From NCBI GenBank assembly GCA_902495075.1, contig CABUVO010000034.1:1-42477 (forward strand): DNA of 42,477 nt. Reading direction: 5' to 3'. A program made the translations under genes and the position numbers. Source of the stretch: an uncultured Porphyromonadaceae bacterium. GTDB lineage: Bacteria; Bacteroidota; Bacteroidia; Bacteroidales; Muribaculaceae. Shown here piece after piece: positions 17,452 through 26,291 of this stretch (position 1 is the stretch's first letter; each line of letters opens with the position of its first letter). The notes below the pieces were generated by a model. The model was not told where the DNA came from. It worked only from the letters and a program-made list of their open reading frames with translations, and searched no databases.

Positions 17452-18551
17452 AAACAATGTTTTGGTGGAACATTCCATGCCAGGGAATGATTAACGTTTT
17501 AAAAGCATATGCGGAGGAAGTTGATACAACCACACTGGTAGTTACAGGAGAATTGAGCGCTTCTCGAAAAGCCATGGGTTGGAAAGATAATGGTAAATTA
17601 TTTAATAATCATATCATTCTTAGTGAAAAAGAATGGGGAGACTACGCTTTCCAACTTTTAAATAAATATAAAGATCGGCTCCATGTGTTCAATGGTATCA
17701 CATACACTCCCAGAATGAAAAGGCTCATAGATTATGCAATCCTTAATAATATTGCCTTCTGCAATATGTCGGAAGCATATTTTAATCTTGAGAAAGGATT
17801 CCGTAAGATGCTTAAATCATTATTCATTTCTACAGTATTACCATCTAAAGTAAGAACTGTCTCTTTAAACAGCAGAGGCGTTATTTGTCTTTCGGGAGGA
17901 AGTGATAGAGATATGGCTCAATTTAATAATTTCGGATTTAAAAAAGTCTTTCCATTTGGATATTTTACTGACATAAAGACTTTACCGACTCAGGTAGCCA
18001 CGAATGATAATAAAGTGCACATCATTTGCCCTGGTCTGTTGGAATATTACAAAGGCGTAGATATCCTAATACATGCATTATCGATATTAGACATGCAAGG
18101 AATTCAAAATTTCTGTTGTCACATAACCGGTAATGGAGAAGAAAAGAAGTCACTCATCAAATTATGTGATAGACTTAATTTGAACAATAAAGTAATTTTT
18201 GAAGGAGTGTTGGATGCTGACAGATATAATTGTCTTTTAAATAAAATAGATATTCTGGTTGCACCAGGTAGAATTGAACCTTGGGGAATCAGAATTAATG
18301 AAGCTATACAACGAGGTAATGTTGTTTTGGTCAGCGATGGGATAGGGGCAAACCAGTTGATTAGGGAATCACAAGGTGGGGCTGTATTTAAATCAGGCTC
18401 CGCTAAAGATTTAGCAGATAAACTCAAATTGTTTCTATTATCGTCAAAAGAATTGAATACGGCAAAACGCAAAAATATTGAATACAGCAAATCAATAAGT
18501 TCTATCGCTCAAGCCAAACGTCTTAAACTATATATTAATGAGATGTTATAA
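17448..18551 (+). CDS. Family 4 glycosyltransferase
   Basis: GT-B glycosyltransferase of 367 aa. The C-terminal half carries HIICPGLLEYYKGVDILIHAL, GNGEEKKSL, VIFEGVL and the donor site PGRIEPWGIRINEAIQRGN, where the usual E-G-F-G is replaced by E-P-W-G, followed by V-S-D-G-I-G-A. The N-terminal half (MFWWNIPCQGMINVLKAYAEE) is atypical for GT4 and may define its acceptor. It overlaps the polymerase by 4 bp and ends before a 128-bp gap, the longest inside the packed part of the operon, so it may end the tightly coupled block. Donor unknown. Confidence 0.82.
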   Translation: MKTMFWWNIPCQGMINVLKAYAEEVDTTTLVVTGELSASRKAMGWKDNGKLFNNHIILSEKEWGDYAFQLLNKYKDRLHVFNGITYTPRMKRLIDYAILNNIAFCNMSEAYFNLEKGFRKMLKSLFISTVLPSKVRTVSLNSRGVICLSGGSDRDMAQFNNFGFKKVFPFGYFTDIKTLPTQVATNDNKVHIICPGLLEYYKGVDILIHALSILDMQGIQNFCCHITGNGEEKKSLIKLCDRLNLNNKVIFEGVLDADRYNCLLNKIDILVAPGRIEPWGIRINEAIQRGNVVLVSDGIGANQLIRESQGGAVFKSGSAKDLADKLKLFLLSSKELNTAKRKNIEYSKSISSIAQAKRLKLYINEML

Positions 18552-18679
18552 TATTTCATTGAATAATAACTATTGAATTTGGTTTAACGAATCAACAGGA
18601 AATAGTTATATAAGCGAAATCACACTTGAAATGCTTGTAATACTTATCAGTAAAATGCATATATAAACCATTCATTGAT

Positions 18680-19816
18680 ATGTATATTATTCATTCCGGA
18701 CATTTGAATGTCAAATCTGGTGGACCCGCACTTAGTGCTTGGCTTACCATTAAAGGATTGCGAGAATTAGGAGTCCATACAGATATCATAATGCCTCCTA
18801 TCGAAGTTGGCGATAAATTAATTGACGATTTGGCATGTCCAATATTTTATCAAAGACCAATCCTGGGAACTCTTGCTTATGTTCCTCATTTGTCAGATAC
18901 TTTAAAGTCATTAGAAACCGCGGACATTTATCATATTCAGGGTGTCTGGATGTTACATGGTTTATCTGTTTCAAAATATGCTCGAAAACTAAACAAACCA
19001 TATATTGTGACTCTTAGGGGAATGTTATATCCGCAAGCTCTTAACCATAATTCCTTCATAAAGAAAGTTTCTTTGGCATTATACCAGAAACAGATATTAA
19101 AAAATGCCGCTGCGATCCAATGCACCTGTATTGAAGAAATGGAACATTATAGAGCTCTCGGTTTCAAAAACCCCGTAGCTATTATTCCCAATCCTATTGA
19201 AACTGGAGAATTTTTAAGACATGAAATCCCAGCAAAGAAGCTTTTTAGAATAGGTTATCTTGGACGTTTACATTCACGCAAACGTATAGAACGACTAATA
19301 TATGCCATGAAGGATTTAAAGGGAATTCTATCTCCTGATAGTGAATTACTAATAATTGGAGACGGAGATGAAAATTATAAATCTTTCCTTAAGTCAGAAA
19401 TAACTAAATTCAAAATATCGAATGTGAAATTTACAGGTTTTCTCACAGGAGATGAAAAAGACAAAGCTATTGAAAGCCTATCTATACTCGTGGTTCCTTC
19501 TGATTTCGAAAATTTTGGCAACATTGTTACAGAAGCCCTTATACATGGTGTGCCAGTCATAGCCTCGACAGGAATGCCATGGCAAGATTTACAGAAATAT
19601 AATTGCGGCTGGTGGATATCAAATGATCAAGAGACTATTAACAAAACTATTTGCAAAGCTTTTAAGATGGGACCAGAAAGGTTAAAAACGATGGGATTAA
19701 ATGGACGTGAATTAATCAAAAGCAGCTACTCACTTGAAGCGTTAAGTAAAAAAATGGTCCAGCTATATAACTGGATTCTTAACAAAGCACCTAAACCTGA
19801 ATTTGTGTATGATTGA
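18680..19816 (+). CDS. Family 4 glycosyltransferase
   Basis: GT-B enzyme, 378 aa. N-terminal MYIIHSGHLNVKSGGPALSAW shows the glycine-rich loop of GT4. The middle has GVWMLHGLSVSKYARKLNKPYIVTLRGML, a pattern shared with WcaI/WfgD-like enzymes. The C-terminal part has IGYLGRLHSRKRIERLIYAM and the donor site VPSDFENFGNIVTEALIHG (E-x7-E). A 128-bp spacer with a partial 9-10 bp inverted repeat (about AATAACTATT and AAATAGTTAT) precedes it, so it could have a promoter of its own, but I see no clear -7 element. It overlaps the next gene by about 8 bp and is the last strongly AT-rich gene of the core. Confidence 0.87.
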   Translation: MYIIHSGHLNVKSGGPALSAWLTIKGLRELGVHTDIIMPPIEVGDKLIDDLACPIFYQRPILGTLAYVPHLSDTLKSLETADIYHIQGVWMLHGLSVSKYARKLNKPYIVTLRGMLYPQALNHNSFIKKVSLALYQKQILKNAAAIQCTCIEEMEHYRALGFKNPVAIIPNPIETGEFLRHEIPAKKLFRIGYLGRLHSRKRIERLIYAMKDLKGILSPDSELLIIGDGDENYKSFLKSEITKFKISNVKFTGFLTGDEKDKAIESLSILVVPSDFENFGNIVTEALIHGVPVIASTGMPWQDLQKYNCGWWISNDQETINKTICKAFKMGPERLKTMGLNGRELIKSSYSLEALSKKMVQLYNWILNKAPKPEFVYD

Positions 19817-20369
19817 ATCAAAAATTGACCTATCGAAATATCACAATTCTTTAAGCCGCAAGAATCAGATTATACGTTTAGTCTGGAGTTTGGTTTGGAA
19901 TGTTTTGGCGCGTCCTCTCCCGAGAAGTATGGGAAGTGGTTGGAAACGTTTCTTACTTAGGATTTTTGGTGCAAAAATCGCCTCTACCGCAGTCGTATAT
20001 TCTTCTGCAAGGATATATTATCCTGCAAACCTTACAATGGAAGCATATAGCTGCATTGCATCTGATGTTGACTGCTATAATGTCGCGCCAATCAGTATAG
20101 GAGCAAATACAACCATTTCCCAAAATGCTTATCTCTGCACTGCCAGTCATGATATTTCAGATCCTCTGAACCATCTTGTAACAAAGCCTGTCGTAATAAA
20201 AGATCAGGCATGGATAGCTGCCGGGGCTTTTGTCGGCATGGGAGTTACAATTGGGCAAGGTGCTGTTGTCGGTGCCCGTGCCGCAGTCTTCAAGGATGTG
20301 GAGCCTTGGACTGTGGTCGGAGGGAATCCTGCTAAGTTCATAAAAAAACGTATTATAAAAGATGCTTGA
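19809..20369 (+). CDS. Hexapeptide acetyltransferase (WcaF-like)
   Basis: Left-handed beta-helix acetyltransferase of 186 aa. The order ARIYYPANLTMEAYSCIASDVDCYNVAPISIGANTTISQNAYLCTASHDISDP matches colanic-acid WcaF and related proteins, with His in TASHDI as the expected catalytic residue. It ends with VGARAAVFKDVEPWTVVGGNPAKFIKKR, the classical closing hexapeptides. I choose ATG 19,809; TTG 19,803 is an alternative. It overlaps the previous gene by 8 bp and the next by 8 bp. Base composition is intermediate between the AT-rich core and the right arm. It most likely acetylates a sugar of the repeat unit. Confidence 0.88.
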   Translation: MIESKIDLSKYHNSLSRKNQIIRLVWSLVWNVLARPLPRSMGSGWKRFLLRIFGAKIASTAVVYSSARIYYPANLTMEAYSCIASDVDCYNVAPISIGANTTISQNAYLCTASHDISDPLNHLVTKPVVIKDQAWIAAGAFVGMGVTIGQGAVVGARAAVFKDVEPWTVVGGNPAKFIKKRIIKDA

Positions 20370-21267
20370 TTTATCTGTCATTGTTTTGACCTACAATGAG
20401 GAGATTCATATCAGGCGATGCCTGGAAAATATCTCCCCCATTGCAAAGGATATTTTTATTATCGATAGTTTTTCTACCGATAAGACACTTGAGATTGCAA
20501 AAGAATTCCCGAATGTGCATATTCTCCAGAATAAATGGGAAAATAATTACGCAAAGCAGTTTAACTGGGGTCTCAAGAATGCGGACATACAAACCCAATG
20601 GGTTCTTCGGCTGGATGCCGACGAGTATCTTCTGCCTGAATTGGTTGAAGAAGTCAAGGATAAACTGCCATCGCTTCCTGAGGATGTCACCGGTATTGTA
20701 ATAAAACGGCGTCACATCTTCTTGAATCAATGGATGAAACGCGGAATCTACCCGGTGAAACTGCTGAGATTCTTCCGGTATGGCAAAGGAATGTGCGAAC
20801 AGCGTCTCATGGACGAGCACATACAGCTCACCGAAGGAAGATCTATAGAATTTGACAATGATTTCTGCGATCATAACCTCAACAATCTTTCCTGGTTCTG
20901 CCACAAGCATGTAAACTATGCCGTGCGTGAAGCTGTGGATCTTCTTGATATCGAATATCATCTGACAGGGGCAGCAGAAACTGATGACGATAAGCACATA
21001 ACATCGCAGGCGCATATGAAACGTTTGAAAAAACATAAATATGCCAGTCAGCCTTTGTTCTTACGATCGTTCGCCTACTTCTGTTACAGATATTTTCTAA
21101 AGGGAGCCTGTCTTGAAGGTAAAATCGGGTTCATATGGTCATTCACTCAAGGATGGTGGTATCGAACCCTCGTTGATGCAAAAATTTTCGAGATAAAAAA
21201 GAAATCACAGGGAAATCCTGGGAAAATCAAGGAAATCCTTAAAACAGAATACAACATAACCTTATAA
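20362..21267 (+). CDS. Family 2 glycosyltransferase (WaaE/KdtX-like)
   Basis: GT2 enzyme whose start LSVIVLTYNEEIHIRRCLENISPIAKDIFIIDSFSTDKTLEIA, followed by NWGLKNADIQTQWVLRLDADEYLLPEL, matches the WaaE/KdtX-like subgroup, in which the acidic triad D-A-D-E binds the donor. A C-terminal aromatic region (RSFAYFCYRYFLKGACLEGKIGFIWSF) predicts a membrane-contact or single-pass end; that is typical of this subgroup. Spacing: 8-bp overlap with the acetyltransferase and 165 bp before the next gene. The gene is more GC-rich than the core, and it opens the right arm. Confidence 0.88.
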   Translation: MLDLSVIVLTYNEEIHIRRCLENISPIAKDIFIIDSFSTDKTLEIAKEFPNVHILQNKWENNYAKQFNWGLKNADIQTQWVLRLDADEYLLPELVEEVKDKLPSLPEDVTGIVIKRRHIFLNQWMKRGIYPVKLLRFFRYGKGMCEQRLMDEHIQLTEGRSIEFDNDFCDHNLNNLSWFCHKHVNYAVREAVDLLDIEYHLTGAAETDDDKHITSQAHMKRLKKHKYASQPLFLRSFAYFCYRYFLKGACLEGKIGFIWSFTQGWWYRTLVDAKIFEIKKKSQGNPGKIKEILKTEYNITL

Positions 21268-21432
21268 GCAATTAAGCTTTTTCTTACACATTTTCTTGCG
21301 CAATAATAAACACAGTCCTAATTATTTACTTCTTACACCTGATTTGATTAATAGATTCAACTTTCGCGAACATAAAATAAAGCTTGCGAAACTTAAATAA
21401 TACATCATATTAACCCAATCTTAGTCTCTAAA

Positions 21433-22281
21433 ATGAGAGTCACAATTGTAACCACTTCTTTTAACAGCAGTTCAACAATCAGGTATACCATTGAAAGTGT
21501 TCTCCATCAGACTTATACAGACATAGAGTACATAATCGTAGACGGTGGGTCCACTGATCATACATTGGATATCGTGCGTGAGTATGAGCCTCTCTTCAAC
21601 GGGCGTCTCCGTTGGATCTCAGAGCCGGACAAAGGAATATATGACGCAATGAACAAAGGCATCAGAATGTCAAGCGGAGACGTTATCGGCTTTCTTAATT
21701 CAGATGACTTCTTTACATCAGCCGATTCTCTCGCATGTCTGACGAATGCTCTCCAGATCAATAATGTAGATGCTGTATATGGAGACGTGCATTATGTGAA
21801 CAAAGACAATCTTGCTCGATGTGTCAGGTACTATTCCTCTGCCGGATTTCATCGTTTCAAGATGATTTTTGGGTACATGCCGGCACATCCTACCTTTTAT
21901 TGCCGTAAAAAAATATTCGAACGCCACGGGCTGTTTGACACCAGTTTGAAGGTTGCTTCTGATTTCGAATTACTCTTGCGATTCATATATGTGAACCGCA
22001 TATCTACATGCTACATCAAAAAGGATTGTGTGACAATGCGCACCGGAGGTGCATCCACATCCGGTCTGGCAAGCCATCGGGCTATTTTCCATGATCACCT
22101 TTTGGCTTACAGAAAGAACGGTGTCCGTTCAAATATGCTGTTTGATGCCTCCCGCTACATATTTAAGTCCGCTGAAATCTGTCTTAATAAAATCTATGGG
22201 ATTAGGAAAAGCAGGCAAGCTGATACTTCTGACAGGAATCTTGATATTTTCGCTACAACTTCAGGCGCAGGACAGAAGTAA
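21433..22281 (+). CDS. Family 2 glycosyltransferase (WcaA-like)
   Basis: GT2 enzyme with VTIVTTSFNSSSTIRYTIESVLHQTYTDIEYIIVDGGSTDHT, then SEPDKGIYDAMNKGI and the metal site FLNSDDFF. The segments AVYGDVHYV and MPAHPTFYCRKKIFERHGLFDTSL are strongly typical of the colanic-acid WcaA/WcaE-like subgroup. At 282 aa it is normal. A 165-bp AT-rich gap precedes it, which may carry a promoter, although I see no clear TAnnTTTG. The last 86 bp overlap the start of the next gene in another frame. Base composition matches the genome backbone, so it may be an older part of the locus than the core. Confidence 0.88.
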   Translation: MRVTIVTTSFNSSSTIRYTIESVLHQTYTDIEYIIVDGGSTDHTLDIVREYEPLFNGRLRWISEPDKGIYDAMNKGIRMSSGDVIGFLNSDDFFTSADSLACLTNALQINNVDAVYGDVHYVNKDNLARCVRYYSSAGFHRFKMIFGYMPAHPTFYCRKKIFERHGLFDTSLKVASDFELLLRFIYVNRISTCYIKKDCVTMRTGGASTSGLASHRAIFHDHLLAYRKNGVRSNMLFDASRYIFKSAEICLNKIYGIRKSRQADTSDRNLDIFATTSGAGQK

Positions 22282-23101
22282 TGCCGGCGAGGTTGATGTC
22301 TTCATGGGTGTCGATTTCAATTGCCGCGACATATATTTCAACAACAGGGTATATGACGTGCTGGTGAATCTCACTCCGGGCGTGAGGTGGAACATGGGCA
22401 AACGCTGGGAGGTTGCCGCCCAGTTGTATGTACCGGTTATCAACCAGTATGGCGACAAGTATAAGTATGTCCGCTTCCGGGTAGCTTCCATATCAAAACA
22501 GCTCGCTGTCGGCAACAGATGGAAAATGAAGTTTTCCGGAGGCATATTCACCGCTGAAAGTTATGGAATCGACATGAAGAATATGTTCATCATCAAACCC
22601 TGGCTTGCAGTCACAGCGCAGGTCGGTCTGACAGGTTATATGTCGATGGGGCACAGATGGGAGGCGAGTCCGATGAAGAAAGTCACATTCGCGGCGGGTC
22701 CTGAGTTCTATCTATCGAGATGGAACACTCAGTTCTCTCTAAGGGGTGGCAGATACCTCTTCAACGACTATGGCGCGGAGGCGGAAGCTTTCAGACATTT
22801 CCGGCATGTCAGTGTCGGTGCCTTTGCTTCATACAGCAACCTCGGGAAAGAGAACGCCGGCTTCAAGGTGATTGTGATGTTGCCTCCGTATAAAAGAGTG
22901 CGCAGACGGGTAAATTTCCGTCCGGCAAATGACTTCAGGTTCAAATACAGCTTCGAAGCTACGAGCTACGGAACGCGAGGATATACCACCGATCCTGAAG
23001 AAAACGAAAGAGAGGGATGGTTCGACAATGATCTCCTTCCCTGGGGCACAGATTTGATGGAGCCGGATTTCAAATATATCAGAAAGACCAATAAGAAATG
23101 A
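22196..23101 (+). CDS. Secreted, probably beta-barrel outer-membrane protein
   Basis: 301 aa from ATG 22,196, where a good signal peptide begins (GLGKAGKLILLTGILIFSLQLQAQ, cleavage near residue 25). Upstream in-frame sequence is coding in another frame, so I reject the longer version at 22,049. The mature part is rich in alternating aromatic/polar beta-strands (VNLTPGVRWNMGKRWEVAAQLYVP, WLAVTAQVGLTGYMSMG, RWNTQFSLRGGRYLF), consistent with an outer-membrane barrel or a YjbH-type N-terminal half. It overlaps the upstream glycosyltransferase by 86 bp and the next gene by 4 bp, so it is translated with the YjbH-like protein. Likely role: outer-membrane step in polysaccharide handling, inferred from context. 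Confidence 0.6.
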   Translation: MGLGKAGKLILLTGILIFSLQLQAQDRSNAGEVDVFMGVDFNCRDIYFNNRVYDVLVNLTPGVRWNMGKRWEVAAQLYVPVINQYGDKYKYVRFRVASISKQLAVGNRWKMKFSGGIFTAESYGIDMKNMFIIKPWLAVTAQVGLTGYMSMGHRWEASPMKKVTFAAGPEFYLSRWNTQFSLRGGRYLFNDYGAEAEAFRHFRHVSVGAFASYSNLGKENAGFKVIVMLPPYKRVRRRVNFRPANDFRFKYSFEATSYGTRGYTTDPEENEREGWFDNDLLPWGTDLMEPDFKYIRKTNKK

Positions 23102-23868
23102 GAATCAGAGCGTTTCTAATATTCTGTGTCTCTATTCTTTTTTTCGACACTACCTGTGTGGCACAACTCTACACAGGAATGTCCGGTCTTATCAAGAATC
23201 CCTCCGCAGAGATGAATGAATGTGGAGATGCCATAATTGCAGGATATTTCTTGAACAAACATTTCACTCCGGGAGATGTAAATGACAGATCGGGGTTTGT
23301 CTATGCGGGAAAGAAATATGATACTTTTGATTTCTCCTTAGCCCTGACTCCTTTCGAATGGCTGGAGATCGGCTATACCTTCACTCTTCAGAAAACACTT
23401 GCTGACGGCAGAGAGAAACCAAAATTCAATCAGAAAGACCGATTCTTCTCTATCAAGGTTAACCCTTTGAAAGAGGGGAAGTATTATCCCGCGATAGCTA
23501 TCGGTTCAAATGATTTCATCGGTTCTGCCTTCCGAAGAAGGAGTCACGGTGGCAGCGGAGCGGGCTATTTCTGCAACTACTACATTGTTGCAACCAAGCA
23601 TTTCATCCCGCATGGACATAGTTTCGGAGTGGATCTGGGATATCGCTACGTGCCGGTGTCATACGGCAAGAAGTGGCAGGGGGTTATAGCCGGCGCCACA
23701 TGGCGACCGAAATGGATACCGTCGTTGCGTGTCATCGGGGAGTGGACCGGGAATGAAGTCAACATCGGAGCCGACATCCTCCTCTGGAAACATCTCTTCA
23801 TCCAGGCTGCCCTGATCGATTGCCGGTATTTCTCCGGAGGAATAGCATATAAAGTAAACCTATTTTAA
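23098..23868 (+). CDS. YjbH-like exopolysaccharide outer-membrane protein
   Basis: 256-aa secreted protein. The signal peptide (RIRAFLIFCVSILFFDTTCVAQ) is followed by LYTGMSGLIKNPSAEMNECGDAIIAGYFLNKHFTP, which matches the G-L-I-x-x-P-S/T-A-x-M opening of YjbH-domain proteins, then beta-barrel strands to the end (KHLFIQAALIDCRYFSGGIAYKVNLF, ending in Phe as barrel proteins often do). YjbH in enterobacteria acts with an exopolysaccharide operon. The protein is about a third of E. coli YjbH, so the Bacteroidales version may be split between this gene and its 4-bp-overlapping neighbour upstream. Function in export or anchoring is inference. Confidence 0.68.
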   Translation: MRIRAFLIFCVSILFFDTTCVAQLYTGMSGLIKNPSAEMNECGDAIIAGYFLNKHFTPGDVNDRSGFVYAGKKYDTFDFSLALTPFEWLEIGYTFTLQKTLADGREKPKFNQKDRFFSIKVNPLKEGKYYPAIAIGSNDFIGSAFRRRSHGGSGAGYFCNYYIVATKHFIPHGHSFGVDLGYRYVPVSYGKKWQGVIAGATWRPKWIPSLRVIGEWTGNEVNIGADILLWKHLFIQAALIDCRYFSGGIAYKVNLF

Positions 23869-23901
23869 TAATTAACTCTATTTAAACAAATTATTCTTAT
23901 T

Positions 23902-25083
23902 ATGAAAAAAATCATTATGTACGGAACACTCCTGTTCCTTTGTTTGACCGCGGCATCATGCCGTCACGATGATGACCGCCAACCTGTGTTGCCCCCGACT
24001 GTGGAGGCTGCTCCCAATACCCTCTCGGGCGTGATCACCAACATGGCAGGCGAGCCTGTCGAGGGTGCCGTTGTTGAGCTGGGCAACCATTCCACCCAGA
24101 CAAATGCCGATGGCGCCTACACGATCTCCGGTGTGGCAGCCGGCGATTATGAGATAACCGCCTCCGCAACAGGGATGCTTCCCGCCTCTGCTCCTGTCAA
24201 ATTCACACAGGCGGGAAATCAGAATCTCCTCTGGAGCGTGGCGCTCAACCGCAAGGTGACCCAGGATCTTGTCGTTACCCAGCCTGACGCGGACGCAAGC
24301 GGAAGCGTGGAGTCGGAGAATATTCCTCAGAACGAGGTGGGTGCCGTTGACATCAAGGTGGATGTGCCTGCCAACACAGTCCCGAAAAGCACCACCATCA
24401 GCATAACCCCGATATACTCTGAAGGGGATGCTGCGGCTACACGTGCCCAGGAGAGTGAGACAATGCTTATCGGGGCTACGGTAACATGCTCTGACCTGAG
24501 CATAACTCTTGCTGCCCCGCTTGAGATTTCCTTCGCACTCGATGCCTCTGTAACTCCCTATGTTACAGCCAAGGAATATGATGCCGCAACCGGCACATGG
24601 AGTGTTGTTGCCCACAGTGTGGACGCTGCCGGCAATATCGTGATCAAGACAACAAAATTCACATCCTTCGGTATCTTCCTCCCTGTTTCCGTTTCCACTA
24701 CTTCCTCAAGTGAGCCTGTGGCATTCGCACAGTCACTGTTCGACAACCGCAACGGTGGCACAGACATGCCTGTTGAGTCTGCCTCCTTCTCATTCAAGAC
24801 CGGAACCAGGATCAACTCCGTTGCGACGAACAAACTTCAGGGACTTCTTATCGAACACCTCGCCCGCCTATACGGCTCAAAAGTGACCGACCTTCAGGGC
24901 AGCTATCCCCTCAACCTCACCCTCAAGCCGGGTCAGGGTGTAAACCTCAGCGGCTCTCAGACAACCGAAACAATCACCGTAGGCTCGGGAACAACAACTG
25001 TGACAGGAACACGCTACGGAGCCGTTAACATATCCGCCAGCCCCTTCAGCGTTGACCACAACGGCGGTGCCGTAGGCGAATAA
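23902..25083 (+). CDS. Surface lipoprotein with carboxypeptidase-regulatory-like domain
   Basis: 393 aa. A lipoprotein signal ends at CLTAASC with Cys20 as lipidation site. Residues about 38-115 form a CarboxypepD-reg-like beta-sandwich (LSGVITNMAGEPVEGAVVELGNHSTQTNADGAYTISGV). Residues about 125-260 contain VDIKVDVPANTVPKSTTISITPI and a later FTSFGIFLPVS, resembling a ZU5-like or related strand-rich domain. The C-terminal third is Thr/Ser-rich with no recognisable domain. Probably anchored in the outer membrane with the mature part exposed or periplasmic. It lies 33 bp after the YjbH-like gene and 41 bp before gmd and shares the higher GC of the right arm. Its link to the polysaccharide is by position only. 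Confidence 0.7.
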   Translation: MKKIIMYGTLLFLCLTAASCRHDDDRQPVLPPTVEAAPNTLSGVITNMAGEPVEGAVVELGNHSTQTNADGAYTISGVAAGDYEITASATGMLPASAPVKFTQAGNQNLLWSVALNRKVTQDLVVTQPDADASGSVESENIPQNEVGAVDIKVDVPANTVPKSTTISITPIYSEGDAAATRAQESETMLIGATVTCSDLSITLAAPLEISFALDASVTPYVTAKEYDAATGTWSVVAHSVDAAGNIVIKTTKFTSFGIFLPVSVSTTSSSEPVAFAQSLFDNRNGGTDMPVESASFSFKTGTRINSVATNKLQGLLIEHLARLYGSKVTDLQGSYPLNLTLKPGQGVNLSGSQTTETITVGSGTTTVTGTRYGAVNISASPFSVDHNGGAVGE

Positions 25084-25124
25084 TCATATCCGAAAACTTC
25101 TAAAAAACAATTGCTAAATTACAC

Positions 25125-26213
25125 ATGAAGACAGCGCTTATTACCGGAGTCACGGGCCAGGACGGCTCGTTCCTTGCCGAATTCCTGCTTGAAAAGGGTT
25201 ATGACGTGCACGGCACTATCCGACGTTCTTCAGTGGACTTCAGGGAGCGCATCGCGCATCTTGAGGGCCACAAGAATTTCCATCTCCACTATGCCGATCT
25301 CGGCGATTCAATGTCAGTGATTCAGGTACTCAACAAGGTAAGGCCCGACGAGATCTACAACCTTGCGGCACAGAGCCACGTGCAGGTGAGCTTCGATTCC
25401 CCGGAGTTCACGGCGGATGTTGACGCAGTGGGCGTGTTGCGTATCCTCGAGGGGGTAAGGCAATGCGGACTGGCGGATACCTGCCGCATATACCAGGCTT
25501 CCACCTCAGAGCTCTATGGCAAGGTTGAGGAGGTTCCACAGAACGAGAACACCCCTTTCCATCCCTACAGTCCCTACGCTGTGGCGAAACAGTATGGCTT
25601 CTGGATCGTAAAGGAATACCGCGAGGCTTACGGAATGTACTGCTGTTCGGGAATCCTTTTCAATCACGAGTCGGAGCGGCGTGGCGAAACATTCGTGACA
25701 CGCAAGATCACGCTTGCCGCCGCACGCATCGCCCAGGGAAAGCAAGACAAGCTCTACCTCGGCAATCTATCCTCGCTTCGCGACTGGGGCTACGCCAAAG
25801 ACTACGTGGAATGCATGTGGCTGATACTGCAGCATGAGACACCTGAGGATTTCGTCATCGCCACCGGCGAGCAGCATTCGGTGCGTGAATTCGCCACACT
25901 GGCGTTCCGCAACGTCGGCATCGAACTCGAGTGGACGGGCGAGGGTCTTGACGAAAAAGGGATCGACAAAGCCACAGGCAAGGTGCGGGTAGAGGTTTCG
26001 CCGGATTTCTACCGTCCCACGGATGTTGTCAACCTGTGGGGCGACCCCACCAAGGCACGCGCCGAACTGGGCTGGAACCCGCAGAAAACCACCTTCGAAC
26101 AGCTTGTCAGGATCATGACCGACGCCGACATGGCGAAAGTGGCTGTGGAGAGGGCTTCCGAGAATGTGCGCACAAATCTTGCCGAATTCCTTGAAAAAGG
26201 GATCGTGAAATAA
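25125..26213 (+). CDS. gmd: GDP-mannose 4,6-dehydratase
   Basis: Converts GDP-D-mannose to GDP-4-keto-6-deoxy-D-mannose, the precursor of GDP-fucose, GDP-rhamnose and GDP-perosamine. Family features: NAD(P) site GVTGQDGS (residues 8-15), RRSSVDF, the active-site STSELYGK (about 126-133), YSPYAVAKQYGFWIVKEY with the YxxxK pair (about 150-160), LFNHESERRGETFVTRKI and GYAKDYVE. The 362-aa length is standard. No GDP-fucose synthase (fcl) is present nearby, so the next step must be encoded elsewhere. It lies 41 bp after the lipoprotein, with an identical ACAATTGCTAAA string to that before upxY (25,107-25,118), and ends in a strong hairpin, so it looks like the end of the operon. Confidence 0.95.
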   Translation: MKTALITGVTGQDGSFLAEFLLEKGYDVHGTIRRSSVDFRERIAHLEGHKNFHLHYADLGDSMSVIQVLNKVRPDEIYNLAAQSHVQVSFDSPEFTADVDAVGVLRILEGVRQCGLADTCRIYQASTSELYGKVEEVPQNENTPFHPYSPYAVAKQYGFWIVKEYREAYGMYCCSGILFNHESERRGETFVTRKITLAAARIAQGKQDKLYLGNLSSLRDWGYAKDYVECMWLILQHETPEDFVIATGEQHSVREFATLAFRNVGIELEWTGEGLDEKGIDKATGKVRVEVSPDFYRPTDVVNLWGDPTKARAELGWNPQKTTFEQLVRIMTDADMAKVAVERASENVRTNLAEFLEKGIVK

Positions 26214-26252
26214 GCCGGCAAAATACATATAAAGCCGGATATGTATGCTGAT

Positions 26253-26285
26253 GAAGAGCCGCCTTTTTGAGGCGGCTCTTCTGCT
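26253..26285 (+). terminator. Hairpin terminator after gmd
   Basis: An 11-bp GC-rich perfect stem (GAAGAGCCGCC at 26,253-26,263 pairing with 26,271-26,281) with a 7-base loop lies 40 bp after the gmd stop. A T-run follows only after a few bases (26,291-26,295), so it is a good though not perfect intrinsic terminator. It closes the capsule/gmd transcript before the antiporter gene. Confidence 0.75.
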
Positions 26286-26291
26286 ATCTGT

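Noticed and set aside
22049..22195. Longer start for the first beta-barrel-like protein
   Set aside because: Overlaps glycosyltransferase coding sequence; a good signal peptide starts exactly at ATG 22,196.
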